This document shows, in pieces, positions 20,809 to 31,754 of a DNA stretch of 64,000 nucleotides (position 1 is the first letter of the stretch; each line of letters starts with the position of its first letter). The stretch is from positions 744,001 to 808,000 of the forward strand of contig OY723285.1 in the NCBI GenBank assembly GCA_963210315.1, read 5' to 3'. The position numbers and the translations under genes were made by a program. Source of the DNA: Rhynchopus euleeides. Taxonomy: Eukaryota; Euglenozoa; Diplonemea; Diplonemida; Diplonemidae. The notes below the pieces were generated by a model. The model worked only from the letters and a program-made list of their open reading frames with translations, did no database searches and had not been told where the DNA came from.

Positions 20809-21956
20809 TAGGGGGGGCTAATTCAACCCAAAAAACGGGAGTAAACCCCACTTTTTCAGGGAGCACCCCTAAACATGAAATCAATGCTACAAACCGACCC
20901 AAACCAGTCCAGAAACGTGTTTCTGGGGGGTTTTGGTGACCTGTGTGGCCCAGAGAGGCCCAGAAACGCGATTTTTTTCAGTTGGCACAGATGTGGTACC
21001 AGATGCGGTACCTGAATGGCCCGAGAAAAACAGCCGGCGGGCACTCCTTTCTGCAGGCACTGCGGCTTGACGTCATATGTCACCATTGCATCAATGTAGT
21101 CATGATTGAGCCACTTCGATAGTGTTCCGCCCCCTTCACAGTTTTTAAGATCGGCAAGGTGTGTTTATCGTGGTTGGCGTGCCACCGTACCTTTTTCACG
21201 TACCCCAATGCTGGCTGGCACGACACATGAACTGCGCCAGCCACTCCGGTGCATCTCCCGGAGGAGGGAGACGAGCTTGTCCTCGAGAAGGAAAACGTTC
21301 TCGATCCGAGTGGCGCTCAGCTCACCAGCAGGTTCCTTGTCATTTGCCTTCAATTATTTGAGGGCGTAGCCGCCCCATTAGAATGGCAAGGGCCGCTATT
21401 TGATTACTCTCAATGAGAGCAGGGCATCAAGTGCTCACTGTGGGGGATACGAGGTCGCTGAGCTATTGCCACCTCTGAATGGCGTCGGAACGGACAAACC
21501 CTCTGAGCAGCGTCCTGCTTCCGCCCATAGTGCGTGCCCATCATCTCCGGAACCTCAATCTACAAGGGATACCAACCTTCTCAGTGCAAACACGAGTGCA
21601 CTTTGGCCTCTGCCCCCACCTCGCGGTGCTGCTTGTCGCCCCTCGGTACATGGTGCTGTTACATCGATCCGCGTCATCAAGTAGAGCTTGACCGATGAAC
21701 TATTCGGTTGCTTCGACCACAGGTTTCGCTGTATGTTGCAAGCAGCCGCTGTAAACTGGCACAGCACCGGTACCACATCTGTGCCAAAAAATTGGAGACG
21801 CAAAAAATGAGCTTTCCGGGCGGAATTTGGGCCTATTTCGGGCAGATACCGGATTTCCGGCGTGATATGGGGTGTTTCTGGCCATTTGGTGCCCTTGGGG
21901 GCCTCTCTGTGGCGAAGTTGAAAATTTGGGTTTACTCCCGGTTTTAGCCCCCCCTA
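20809..21956. mobile_element. TAG-G-tract TIR element, first in the 20.8-37.0 kb chain
   Basis: The ends are TAGGGGGGGCTAATTC at 20809 and the inverse of TAGGGGGGGCTAAAACC at 21956. Both ends then contain CGGGAGTAAACCC, and further in TTGGCACAGATGTGGTACC is mirrored at about 21765-21785. The length is 1.15 kb. Short interior frames have no domain. The right-hand TA is shared with the next element, with no host DNA between. Confidence 0.8.
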
Positions 21957-22834
21957 CTGGCATAGACCCCGATAAGAGGGGGTCGGGGGTCGGGGGGGTC
22001 AGGGGTCGGGGGTCGGGAGGGGGTCCGAGGGGGTCGCCTTGAGGAATTTGCCTGAATGGGGACCACCAATAAGGGGTGTTCATAGGCACCCCATGGCCAA
22101 AATGACCCCACTGCGATCCGCACAAACTCCAAACATTCAAAAGAACGGGTTTTTGAAAAACCCGAGGAGGGGGTCGGGGAGGGTGCCGCTGGGTGGGTGA
22201 GTAGGGTGGCATGGTGTGTGCCTCCCAGGCATCTCCTCCCACGACTATCCCTGGACCAGACCCACATTTCATGAGTGAAGCTTGGTACTTCTATCCACGA
22301 AATGACCCCACTACGATCCACAGTAGTCCCAAATATTCAATAGGACGGGGTTTTGCAAACCCTGTGGGGGGGTCGGAGGGGGTCGGGAGGGGGGCCGACC
22401 CCTCATACTCCGACCCCCAAGTTTGCAACCCCCCATTTTCCGACCCCTGAGAAATAGTGCAAAAGTTCCGACCCCCAAGTTTCAGACCCCCTTCCGACCC
22501 CTCCGACCCCCCGTATCCCGACCCCCGAGAACAATGGGGGGTCGGGAGGGGGGCCGACCCCCTCTGACCCCCATATCCGACCCCTCGATTCCGACCCCCG
22601 GGTTTCTGACCCCCATTCTCGACGAGGACCACCTCTGCATTTCAGGGGTGTTGTGTGGCACCTACACCAACAAAGTGACCCCACTACGATCCGCACGGAG
22701 TCCAAACAATGCAACAGAGGGAGAAACCCGCGTTTCCTCGGGAAAAACCCAGGGTTTTTCCCAGATATTTGGGGGGGGGGGGGGGTCTTTTATAAGAGCA
22801 CGGTGGGATCTTGTAAATTTTACATGTATAACTA

Positions 22835-24165
22835 CCTAGGGTACCCCGGGAGAATGTCACCCCCTGGGTGACCCTGGGGAATGTCACCCCCCCCAGCCTC
22901 CAGGGGGGGGGGGGGGGGTGACATTCTCCAAGGGTAGGCCTATATGATGGGGGGGTGACATTCTCCAACGGTACTTGCCTTTCGGGAAGAGGGGGTTTTT
23001 TCACTGGGGGTGCTGGGTGACGTTGCTGTGCGAAGCCTTGCGTTTCCCGCATTAACTGGGCAAACGAGCCTCCTGTGTCCCTCACAACCCGAAGAGGGGG
23101 GTGCCGTGTCGTATGAGGAATCCTCTGAACGATGTGCGGGGGTGATTGGCCCATGCAGGGCTGGCGCCGCATTGAAGCTTTGTCGCCACACACACGCTGT
23201 CACATATCGGCACGAACACACAAACGCACGTGCACACAACACACGCACGCACACACCACCATTAGAGGGTGGACCGTCAGGCTGGGGTCGATGCAACAAA
23301 AATTATTGTCCTCAGAAGGGCCACTAGACCCCAAAATGGGACCCATATGGTCCTGGGGGGGTCTGAGACCCTGTCGCACCCTCGCCAAATGCGTTTTTTC
23401 GTGTTTTTGCCCTTTGACTGTACTGGACATAGCGTTTTTAGGCGGTTACATGCCGTTTTGAGGCGGTTACACGTAGGGAAATGTCAGTTGAATGTCAATC
23501 CTTGAATGGTCAGTTGAACGGGAAGTGCTCAGGCATGTCTGCATTGTCAAATTTGAGGCTGATTGGGAGCCACAAATGACTGGAATGACGGGGTCGACGG
23601 AATCTACAGTTGAGATACGGGCCAGTCTCTCAAAGGAAGAGGAAACCAGATCTGATTGCTCTCGTCGATGAGCAAGGCGTTATGCAGGACGCAGTTCATG
23701 TACCAGAACTACGGACGGAGGACCTCCTCCTGAGGGCCATCCGGCGCCGCTGGCAGTCCCTGGGGGTGATACAAAGGGCAACAGCGGAAGTAAGCAGACC
23801 GCACTAATAGCCTCAGGTACAAGTTCTGTCCCAAAAAATTGGTCGCTAAAAACGGCATCGTCGGGGGCATACCACCACCTGGGAGTGAGTTGAGTTTCCG
23901 GAGCATATCGGGCACTTTCTGCCAGCAGAATCACCCGACCCCCAGCCCCAAGTGCTCGCCAGCCTGGCACTATTGATCACGCTGCCACCTTGGGCGTCAC
24001 CACATGTCACCGCATGTCACCACATGTCGCCACACTCACCACAGGTCACCAGACACCACGCCACGTCGCCCACAACACCCTATATACGGTGTGCCATGGA
24101 AGAATGTCACCCCCCCCCGGGCTTGGGCCCTCGGGGGGGGTGACATTCTCCCGGGGTACCCTAGG
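22835..24165. mobile_element. Nested TA-flanked element with CCTAGGGTACCCCGGG ends
   Basis: CCTAGGGTACCCCGGGAGAA at 22835 is mirrored at 24165, with TA on both sides (22833-22834, 24166-24167). Subterminal GTGACATTCTCC/GGAGAATGTCAC words are repeated several times. About 23540-23945 is a fragment about 95% like 49846-50236, that is, the right half of the element at 49152-50310, so this element captured or was hit by that element. Confidence 0.8.
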
Positions 24166-24225
24166 TACAAGTATATACATGTATTATACATGTATAATAC
24201 TTGCATGTCAACTATTATACATGTA

Positions 24226-25035
24226 CCGTAAACGGAAATATTGTGGACCGTAATAAAGGTGAACCGTACTATAGGTGGACCGTAAAAAAGATGGAACAAA
24301 TGGGATTTTTCCGGAACTTGGAACATTTTTACGGTCCACCTATTTTACGGTTGGGATCGTGGACTTGGCGGTTTTTTTTACGAGTTCCTTCGCGACGAAG
24401 TCGCGAAGGAACCAAGGAAATCGTACGACTGAAGCTGCAGGATTAACACCACAGGGCCTCAGCACAGAGTGTGCGCTCACCATCGTCCGGGAACTGTTCT
24501 CCCACAGTTACTGCAGGGTGTACTACACTAAAGGAGTACGATTTCCCTGAATTTTCCGGGCACTGATTCACGAATTCACATCTGGAGGGAGCCCGGTGGT
24601 CTCAGCTTCTGTCTGCGCGCCCTGCCGTACTGTGGCTGCTTTTGTGGGCTCGTGCAGCAGGTTCTACTTTTACTTCTACCGGAATGCTCCTTGCATGGTA
24701 CTACACTTCTCGAGGTGTGGTGGTGGGTGAGTCTCGAGGTGAGTGGTGGTGATCGTGCCTTTTCCACACGCAGGGAGGACTTACTTCTCTTGCTGGTGTT
24801 GGTTGCGGTGGTGGAGGGAGGGTCCAAAGCTGGGAGGTCGGGAGGCCTACGTGTGGGTGTCTGCGGCGTGGAGGCCGCAGTCCGCGCCCCGCAACCCACC
24901 AGCCCGCGGGCGAAAAACGCATTGTCTTTTCCATATTCAGTCCCAATAAATGGTGGACCGTAAAAAAGATGGAACGTTTGGCCTTTTTTTGGGAACTTGG
25001 AACATTTTTACGGTCCACCCTTTTTCCGTTTACGG
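24226..25035 (+). mobile_element. TA-flanked MITE with CCGTAAACGGAAA ends, copy 1
   Basis: The ends CCGTAAACGGAAA and TTTCCGTTTACGG are exact inverses with TA duplicated at both sides (24224-24225, 25036-25037). Subterminal GGACCGTAA words repeat. It is nearly identical to 38807-39617. It contains the perfect hairpin 24384-24412. The interior frame 24652-24963 shows no known domain. Confidence 0.85.
24384..24412. repeat. Perfect 13-bp hairpin with GAA loop
   Basis: GTTCCTTCGCGAC and its complement GTCGCGAAGGAAC are separated by GAA. The second copy of the MITE has one mismatch (about 38967-38995). Confidence 0.9.
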
Positions 25036-25147
25036 TATAATACATGTATATGCCTGAAATATACATGTAAAATACATGTATATCAAGTAAAAATACAAGT
25101 ATAATACTTGCATGTCAACTATTATACTTGTATTTTTACTTGATATA

Positions 25148-25495
25148 CCTGGGACCCCCCGTGTATAAGTCCCCCCCCCTTACCCCCGTGTTTAAGTCCC
25201 CCCCTGGGGGTCTGGCAGGGGGGGGACTTAAACACAGGGGGACCTAAACACGGGGGTGGGCTGGTCTGGAGGGTCATCAGGTGGCCCCTAGGCCCTCCAG
25301 GTGCTGTCAGAGTCGAAAAGTGGGGTGCCAAAAGTCCATCCGGACCGGAATTACCCCCCTACGACAGCAGAGGAAGAGGTCTTCTTGGTCTCCACTGTGC
25401 CACCCCCGTGTTTAAGCCCCCCCTGTGTTTAGGTCCGCCCCCCCCGTGTTTAAGTCCCCCCCGGCCGAAAATCGCCTCCAGGGGGGGTCCCAGGT
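25148..25495. mobile_element. Nested 348-bp MITE with CCTGGGACCCCCC ends
   Basis: CCTGGGACCCCCC (25148) is mirrored by GGGGGGTCCCAGG (25495), with TA on each side. Subterminal repeats of GTGTTTAAGTCCCCC run in both orientations. It is non-coding. Confidence 0.8.
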
Positions 25496-25609
25496 ACATG
25501 TATTTTACATGTATATTTCAGGCATTTACATGTATTTTACATGTATAATACTTGTCATGCAAGTATTATACATGTAAAATACTTGCATGACAAGTAAAAT
25601 ACATGTATA

Positions 25610-26263
25610 CAGTGCCACAGAAAAGTTTCGAACACGATAAGTTTTAAGATAATTTTAAGTTTTAAGACGAAAATCGCGCTTCACGAATTTTTTTAAAACT
25701 TTCTTTTGTTCAATACTTTGTTTCAAAGTCAAGGATCTTTGTCCGAAGTATTTTCGGGCAAAGATTTCTTGACAGGGCAGATACTAAAAATACTTCTTGA
25801 CAGGACTGGACAGGTCGAGGTCATTCTATTTGCGATGTCAGCATCCAGTGGACTCGAAAAGGCCCTCATGTCGAGTGGTCTGGAGGGATGGACCGCTCGG
25901 TTGCGGAAACCACACGACTGGGGATAGCGACCCTGTTGAGGTTGGACATTCCTCTTCTGGCCTCTCTGGCCTACGATTCGCAAACTCATCCGCTTTGGGC
26001 AACTCGCAGCAAACCTGGCGATAGGGGACAGATAGGAGTAACCTGAGTGAGGTTGAAGGATGCCGACACCCGCCTGACCCTATGACTGCCTGTTCACAGC
26101 GCTGGAGTGTTGCACATGTGGCACATCATCCCACACACCTCTAGGAAACTCCCATGATGCAGGGTAGATAACTTTTAAAACAAAACATAAGTTTTGAGAC
26201 GAAAAAACTTTAGAACGGAGAATTTTAAAACTTTTGTTCGTTCGAAACTTTCCCGCGGCACTG
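25610..26263. mobile_element. Nested Tc1/mariner-like MITE (CAGTGCC ends, TA duplication)
   Basis: CAGTGCCACAGAAAAGTTTCG at the left has a mirrored GAAACTTTCCCGCGGCACTG at the right, flanked by TA (25608-25609, 26264-26265). CAGTG-type ends with TA target duplication are typical of Tc1/mariner elements. No transposase frame is visible in 654 bp. Confidence 0.8.
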
Positions 26264-26576
26264 TAATACTTGCATGACAAGTAAAATACTTGCATGCAAG
26301 TAAAATACATGTATTTTACTTGCATGCAAGTATTTTACTTGTCATGCAAGTATTTTACATGTATAATACTTGCATGACAAGTATTATACATGTAAAATAC
26401 ATGTAAATGCCTGAAATATACATGTAAAATACATGTATATCAAGTAAAAATACAAGTATAATAGTTGACATGCAAGTATTATACTTGTATTTTTACTTGA
26501 TATACATGTATTTTACATGTATATTTCAGGCATATACATGTATTATACATGTATAATAGTTGACATGCAAGTATTA

Positions 26577-27145
26577 CCGTATTCGGAAAAATACTGGAAC
26601 GGAATAATGTTCCAAGTTCCAGCCGAGACCCCATTTGTTCCAGTTATTTTCCGTTCCAGAATTGTTCTGGGGGGTCTGCGCGGACTTGGCCGTTTTCTGG
26701 GAGTCGGGTACTTTCCCAAGGGTATGCTGGCCCACCATCCTCCACCATGGCATGGGGTGGGGTGAGGTGGGATTCACATGTGCCCGAAAAACTGACAAGT
26801 ACCCGCCAATTTCCCCCATACTCTAATTCTGGAACGGAAAAATACTGGAACGGAATAATGTTCCAAGTTTCGAAAACTCGGGTTTGTTCCAGTTATTTTC
26901 CGTTCCAAAAGCGCCCTATCACTTCACAGCTACAACCGCTCTGATGAATTTCCTTTTGTTTGTTGCGTTGACGCTTCTACACACAAAACCCTGAACTGAT
27001 CACACCCTGAGCCTGATGAAGGGTGGGGTTAGTGTATAGAGCACGTTTGGTTGCAGCTGTGGTGGGGCGCTTTCCGCTCACACGAGTGTGCTTAAGAAAA
27101 AATCCGTTCCAGCATTTTTCCGTTCCAGTATTTTTCCGAATACGG
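26577..27145 (+). mobile_element. TA-flanked MITE with CCGTATTCGGAAAAA ends, copy 1
   Basis: CCGTATTCGGAAAAATACTG (26577) is mirrored by CAGTATTTTTCCGAATACGG (27145), with TA on both sides. Subterminal TGGAACGGAA words are repeated. A copy in the opposite orientation lies at 38418-38802. This one carries about 190 extra bp near 26913-27105, which include a GTTGCGTTGACGCTTC word seen at 3397. Confidence 0.85.
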
Positions 27146-28083
27146 TATACATGTATAATACATGTATATACTTGTAGTTATACATGTAAAATTTACAAGA
27201 TCCCACCGTGAGGGGGTCGGGGGTCGGGGGTCGGGTGGGGTCAGGGGGTCGGATTCTTATCGGGGTCTCTGCCTACTGGGGGGGGCTAAATAGAAGGGGG
27301 TGGCCGAATACAAGGGGGTGGCCGAATAGAAGGGGGGGGTCTGGAAATTCGAAATCCAGAAAATTTTAGGCCGAATACAAGGGGGGGGGTCTTGTATTCG
27401 GCGGTCCGTGAATTTTGGCCAATTTTCAAATTTTCAGCCTGTTTTTTCAGTCCTAACAGGCACCCCATGGTCAAAATGACCCCACTGCGATCCGCACGGA
27501 ATCCAAACATTCAAAAGAACAGGGTTTTGGACACCAGTGTGGGGGTCCCTGCAGGTGGCTGACTCCTGGGAATATCCTCCCATTATCAGGAGCCAAACCA
27601 GACCCACATTTCATGGGTGAAACTTGACACCTCCACTCACAAAATGACCCCACCACGATCCGCACGGATTCCGAATAGTGCAATGGAAGGCGAAAATCGC
27701 GATTCCACGAGGTCACCTGGAGCAAAATTCGCCAAAATTGGGGAAAATCACGGACCGCCGAATACAAGACCCCCCCCCCTTGTATTCGGCCACCCCCTTG
27801 TATTTGGCCACACGGTGGACTCCAGCGGGGGTAGGGTAACCCTTTTCGGGAGTCTCAACTAGGGGGAGTCCAACTCCCGCTAGCGGGAGTATAGACTCCC
27901 GCTAGCGGGAGTCTATACTCCCGCTAGGGGGAGTCTGACTCCCCCTAGCGGGAGTCTTTTCACCTATTTTCACTCATTTTTCCCATGATACCTATGCAAT
28001 GTGGCACTCGTCACTGAAGTACAGCCACACCAAACGAAACGGACGTTTCCACCCATCCCAGCTCGCAGACCTGATTCACAAAA

Positions 28084-28464
28084 ATGGGGAAGACGACAAC
28101 GAAGCCGGCAGCGAAGCCGGCGGCAAAGTCGATTAAGAAGAAGAAGAGCGCAGAGAGTCCCGAGGCTGCGGAGGCGACGAACATTGTGCATGATTTTTGC
28201 ACGGCCTTCCCTGTTAAAAAAGGGGGCAGTGTGCTGACACTGGGATCCATTAGAAGGCTCCTAGCAACGGTGTTGAGCAAGGAGCTCCACCAGCACAGCA
28301 CCCAGGTGGCCAACGCAATCATCGCCATGTCTTCCCTGACATGGATAAGTTCGCTGTCAGGGAAGTCGCAACGATGCGGAAGGAGGGCGCTCTCCGTCAT
28401 ATACAAGGTGGAGGCGAAGTATGGCAAGGTGCAGGATACAAACGTGTCGTCGGGGGCAGCCTGA
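28084..28464 (+). CDS. ORF A of two-gene element 1
   Basis: 126 residues. Residues 1-30 are Lys/Ala/Pro-rich (GKTTTKPAAKPAAKSIKKKK), as in many nucleic-acid-binding tails. Then comes a folded-looking stretch (IVHDFCTAFPVKKGG, IRRLLATVLSKELHQ, VANAIIAMSSL). Weakly similar proteins of similar size occupy the same place in the other two elements (33773-34174 minus strand; 59650-60463). By analogy with CACTA-type systems it might bind the subterminal palindromes, but no known DNA-binding domain is recognised and this is inference. Confidence 0.55.
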   Translation: MGKTTTKPAAKPAAKSIKKKKSAESPEAAEATNIVHDFCTAFPVKKGGSVLTLGSIRRLLATVLSKELHQHSTQVANAIIAMSSLTWISSLSGKSQRCGRRALSVIYKVEAKYGKVQDTNVSSGAA

Positions 28465-28729
28465 AGCCGCGAATGATCGCGACACGGGCGAACGGCTTGG
28501 CACCGTGGGTCTGGATAGATGCTGGAGTTCGGCCGGGTGAAACCGGAAGTCGCAGCAAAATTTGCCCCCCCAGATTTCTTCCTCAAACCCACCCGTGGGC
28601 TGATCCGGCCTTGCACGGTGGACTCCAGCGGGGGTAGGGTACCACTACCGGGTTTAACCCTTTTCGGGAGTCTCAACTAGGGGGAGTCCAACTCCCGCTA
28701 GCGGGAGTATAGATCAGCAGTGGGCAACA

Positions 28730-30534
28730 ATGAGGCGATGCGGGGGGCGAGGGCACCGATGCTCACTGTGCGACATCCCAGAAGAACGCTGGTATCAACA
28801 GGTGCATCGATACCCGCACCTGACTCTCTCTGAGATGAAAGAGGCTGGCTACCCCTCCCTCTTGGCAGGTGTGCTTCCCAATGCCCGCTACGTCACCCCA
28901 GCACTCCATGACTGCAAGGGGCTCGCCATGCGGCTGATCAGGGTACTGGATGACAGGGGTGGAGCTTGGGGGTTTTTTCGGGTCAGCTGACCTGATTTTC
29001 TGCAGGCCCTCACAAAAAATCAGGTCAGGGGTAAAAAGAAAAAAAATATAGATTTTCGGGAAACCGGAAAAGTTGGCTCCTCGCCTTGGGGCCTCAAGGT
29101 GACCAGGAGGCGTTTCGTGAGCAAAGTGACCCCAGCGACATGAGCACAGGCCTCAAACAGTCACAATAGAGGACAAATGAAGCTGCCCAACCCGTACCGT
29201 GCAACAGACGTTTACTACCGTGGCCTCCGGTGGCTGGGGGGCTCCGCCCCCCAGACCCCCCTGTGGCATGTGCCTGTCTTGTACCCAAGCCCTTTACATC
29301 AGGGAATCTCAGTATCCTCAGGAGGACGCAGCCAACTCACACAGAATCCGTACGCCCGCAAGTCACAGATGTTCACTACCGTGGCCTCCGGCGGCTGGGA
29401 GCTCCGCCTCCCAGACCCCCCCTACGGCATGTGTTTGTCTTGTAACCAAGTCCTTGCGCGCCCGGGGCTGCATATCGGTTCCGGTACCTCGCGGGAGGCT
29501 GGGCCCGAGCACTGATCTCTGAGACGAACCGGGGGGGAACCCATAAGAAAAAATTGGCTGACCCGATCTGACCCGATCCAGCCCGCAACCCCATATTTCA
29601 AGCTCCACCCCTGCTGGATGAGACAACAAAAAAATATTCGACAAGACCTGTACAAACCTTGCACTGAATGTGTCGCAGCATGGGACAGGTGCTCAGTTCC
29701 GGAAGGTCGTGCTTGCCTGTCACAGGACACACCTACAAGGGCTTGTTCCGCTACCTCTTTGTCTCCCTTGCAGACCTCATGCATTTCCGGTATGCAGACA
29801 TCCCCTGGCGCTTCTGGGGATGCAAGGATGAGTCAGCCCGGATTCCCTTCTTGCGTGCTCGGATCTCAGGGCATATATTTCACTGGTTGATGGAGCATGC
29901 CGAAAAGGGATCAACGCGCAATGCCTACGTACACAGTCTCCATCATTGGTGGGCTCCAGAAGATGCAGTGCCTCTGCAGAACAACGACGAATTTGAAGAA
30001 GCAGAGAACGGACATCGCAAGAAAGATGCCGTTACAATCGCCAGCTCCGCAACTTACGAGAGAGATCTTGCGATGGCAGAAGAGAAGCGGCGCGCATCGG
30101 GCATGCCTTGGAAGGTTGCGCACCTGTCGCAGGACGGGATCCTCGGGTATAGAGAAGTCATCCTGTGTCCGTGTCTGCACACCCGACACGCTCATAGATT
30201 GGCTGTGTATGTTCTTTGCACACAGTTGACACAGCTGCAGAAGGGGTTTGTGCACTGCAACACACAGGACTTCGTTGAACCCATCAGCGCGCCCTACTTC
30301 CTGTTCCGGTTCCCCGAAGGACACCGCAAATTATCGCTCTGCTTGTGCAAAATGCCAATCCCGCTGGGGGCGACTTTCACATCATTCGTGTCATCCGAGG
30401 CGACTTTGAGCACGCTTGACCAACGCGCACAGCAGGAGGGGGATGACAGTTCTGACGAAGAAGATGAGGCCTGCAGGATGGCTTGTCTTGCCCAAGGTGT
30501 AACACAACTACGACAGGCGATGGCCGCACTTTGA
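28730..30534 (+). pseudogene. ORF B of two-gene element 1, interrupted
   Basis: Two + strand blocks match the ORF B of element 2: 28730-28990 (ERWYQQVH, EMKEAGYPSLLAGVL) and 29668-30534 (288 codons; DLMHFRYADIPWRFWG, LHHWWAPEDAVPL, YERDLAMAEEKRR, PYFLFRFPEG) ending in an acidic tail GDDSSDEEDE. About 680 bp between them contain stop codons and two copies of the CTACCGTGGCCTCCGG hairpin module, so the gene is probably disrupted, unless the gap is a large intron. No catalytic motif of a known transposase class is evident. Confidence 0.6.
29212..29426. repeat. Two copies of the CTACCGTGGCCTCCGG hairpin module
   Basis: Copies at 29212-29265 and 29374-29426, each about 53 bp, contain the fold TGGGGGGCTCCGCCCCCCA (second copy shortened). 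A third copy is at 55782-55836. They sit inside the gap of ORF B. Confidence 0.8.
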
Positions 30535-30958
30535 CACCTCAAATTCTAACCGCTCACCTCCGCAGGTGTAGCCGCTACCAGGAGGATAGGTAGGTAGTCC
30601 AGAGTCCGGGGAAACTGACAGAAGCAAAACAAGCCCCTCCCCATCCCTCTTCCACCATGATTTTACCCCCCACGCCAGTAGACTGTAACTATATCATGGG
30701 AAAAATGGATGAAAATAGGTGAAAAGACTCCCGCTAGGGGGAGTCAGACTCCCCCTAGCGGGAGTATAGACTCCCGCTAGCGGGAGTCTTTGACACCCGC
30801 TCAGACTCCCGCTCCCAGACTCCCGCTAGGGCCGCTGGAGTCCACCGTGCACCCACTGCAAAAATTGCCCAAAATTTTGGGTTTTGAAAACCCCCCAAAA
30901 AAAGCGTTTATACGCCTATTACAAGGGGGGGGGGGGTCTTCTATTTAGCCCCCCCCAG

Positions 30959-31754
30959 TAGGGCAGTGATAGAAAATACGTAAAAAACGTTCAACGTATT
31001 TGAACGTTCAACGTATTTTTAAAAAAATGCGCCGAAGTTGAACGTTTTTTTTGGCTTTTGAGCGTTTTCACCCACTGGGTGCACTCTCCACATGAAACCC
31101 CCCCTAGCAGTAGGGGGTGGGCCCCCTGCACACACTAAAGGGGACACCTGTGGGATGGAGAGTGTCACGCGTGGCGAAAAGTCGGTGAAAAAGAGGTTCT
31201 GTAGTCCGAGAAGGGGCGGGTCCCGGAAAGGGGTGGTCGGTACCCCCTCTTTTCAGGGTTGAACTCCGGAAAAGCGGGGGTACCAACCCCCTCTCGACCT
31301 ATCTCCCAGTTTTACCCCACTCGACCGGCTGGAGTCCGTCGTGTAGAGGAAGTGGATGGCCGAACGTGAGCTACGGGTACAGGACGTATGGGATATCCCG
31401 CATGGGAGAACCGGATGGCATATCCCACCGGCAGGGATTCACCTCAACTGCACCAGCCCGCTTCATGGAGCAAAGGACAAGGGATATGTTGTCGACTGCA
31501 TCGCGACTGGAGCGCGCGAAGCAAGTCGCTGTAAAATCGTGCTCCAAGGACGTCTTCCGCACGGTTGTCGTTGGTGCCACCAACTCGCCCTTGCTCTGCT
31601 TGAGGAAAGGCGGGTTTGTGACTGGTGGCCCCTGCAGACGGTAGGCAATGTGAGAAACGTTCAAATACGCTGAACGTTCAACGTATTTGAACGTTCAACG
31701 TATTTTTAAAATCGGGATTCTGAAAAATACGCGTATTTTGCCTTCACTGCCCTA
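30959..31754 (+). mobile_element. TAGGGCAGTG-end element with CGTTCAACGTATTTGAACG arrays, copy 1
   Basis: TAGGGCAGTGATAGAAAATA at 30959 and CAAAATACGCG..CACTGCCCTA to 31754 mark the ends. Subterminal AACGTTCAAATACGTTGAACGTT-type palindromes (in pieces of GTTCAACGTATTTGAACG) occur at both sides. Near the centre lies a minus-strand frame (LVAPTTTVRKTSLEHDFTAT, about 31371-31664) that looks like a captured or leftover protein fragment. It is about 95% like 52857-53653, which is inverted. GGGATATCCCGCATGGG words link it to 4755-5095. Confidence 0.8.

Larger units (their letters stand above)
22799..27210. mobile_element. CACGGTGG element with ATACATGTAT palindrome array, host to five nested MITEs
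   Basis: The left end CACGGTGGGATCTTGTAAAT (22799) is mirrored by ATTTACAAGATCCCACCGTG ending at 27210, flanked by the 2-bp duplication AG (22797-22798 and 27211-27212). Once five inner insertions are taken out, the remaining roughly 700 bp consist almost only of ATACATGTAT, ACTTGCATGCAAGT and TACAAGTATAAT palindromes. It is a non-autonomous member of the group that includes the coding elements at 27811-30849 and 59236-61575. Confidence 0.85.
21955..27275. mobile_element. GTCGGGG-array TIR element T1, split by a nested 4.4-kb element
   Basis: The left end at 21955 runs TACTGGCATAGACCCCGATAAG-like (CTGGCATAGACCCCGATAAG) and the right end, inverted, is TAGGCAGAGACCCCGATAAG. Both lead into repeats of GGGGGTCGGGGGTC. 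Without the insertion at 22799-27210 it would be about 0.9 kb, matching the unbroken relative at 48273-49153, with which it shares long words such as AACGGGTTTTTGAAAAACCC. It carries three copies of the GACCCCACTGCGATCC box (about 22102, 22305, 22676). No coding frame. Confidence 0.8.
27811..30849 (+). mobile_element. CACGGTGG two-gene element 1 (CTCCCGCTAGCGGGAG array)
   Basis: CACGGTGGACTCC at 27811 mirrors GGAGTCCACCGTG at 30849, with a 2-bp duplication CA at both sides. The first and last about 170 bp are filled with CCGCTAGCGGGAGT palindromes, and the array edges (TTTTCACCTATTTTCA..CCCATGA) also mirror. A partial third copy of the left end sits at 28615-28714, probably an internal duplication. 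Inside are ORF A and a broken ORF B, both on the + strand. Elements 31781-34723 and 59236-61575 share this gene pair. Confidence 0.85.
27274..30960. mobile_element. TAG-end element with TTGTATTCGGC array, split by a nested coding element
   Basis: The ends TACTGGGGGGGGCTAAATAG (27274) and CTATTTAGCCCCCCCCAGTA (30960) are inverses. TTGTATTCGGC / GCCGAATACAA words are repeated in both orientations at 27300-27410 and 27755-27800. The box GACCCCACTGCGATCC occurs at about 27478 and 27646. Removing 27811-30849 leaves about 0.65 kb. Its TA boundaries are shared with T1 on the left and the next element on the right. Confidence 0.8.

Noticed and set aside
23200-23270. CACACA/ACGCAC-rich stretch as a possible telomere or Z-DNA feature
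   Set aside because: Only a short irregular CA-rich run, common in eukaryotic DNA, without a telomere unit.
24652-24963. Leu-rich 103-codon frame conserved in both CCGTAAACGG MITEs
   Set aside because: Conservation is explained by the near identity of the two copies; no motif or start context supports a protein.
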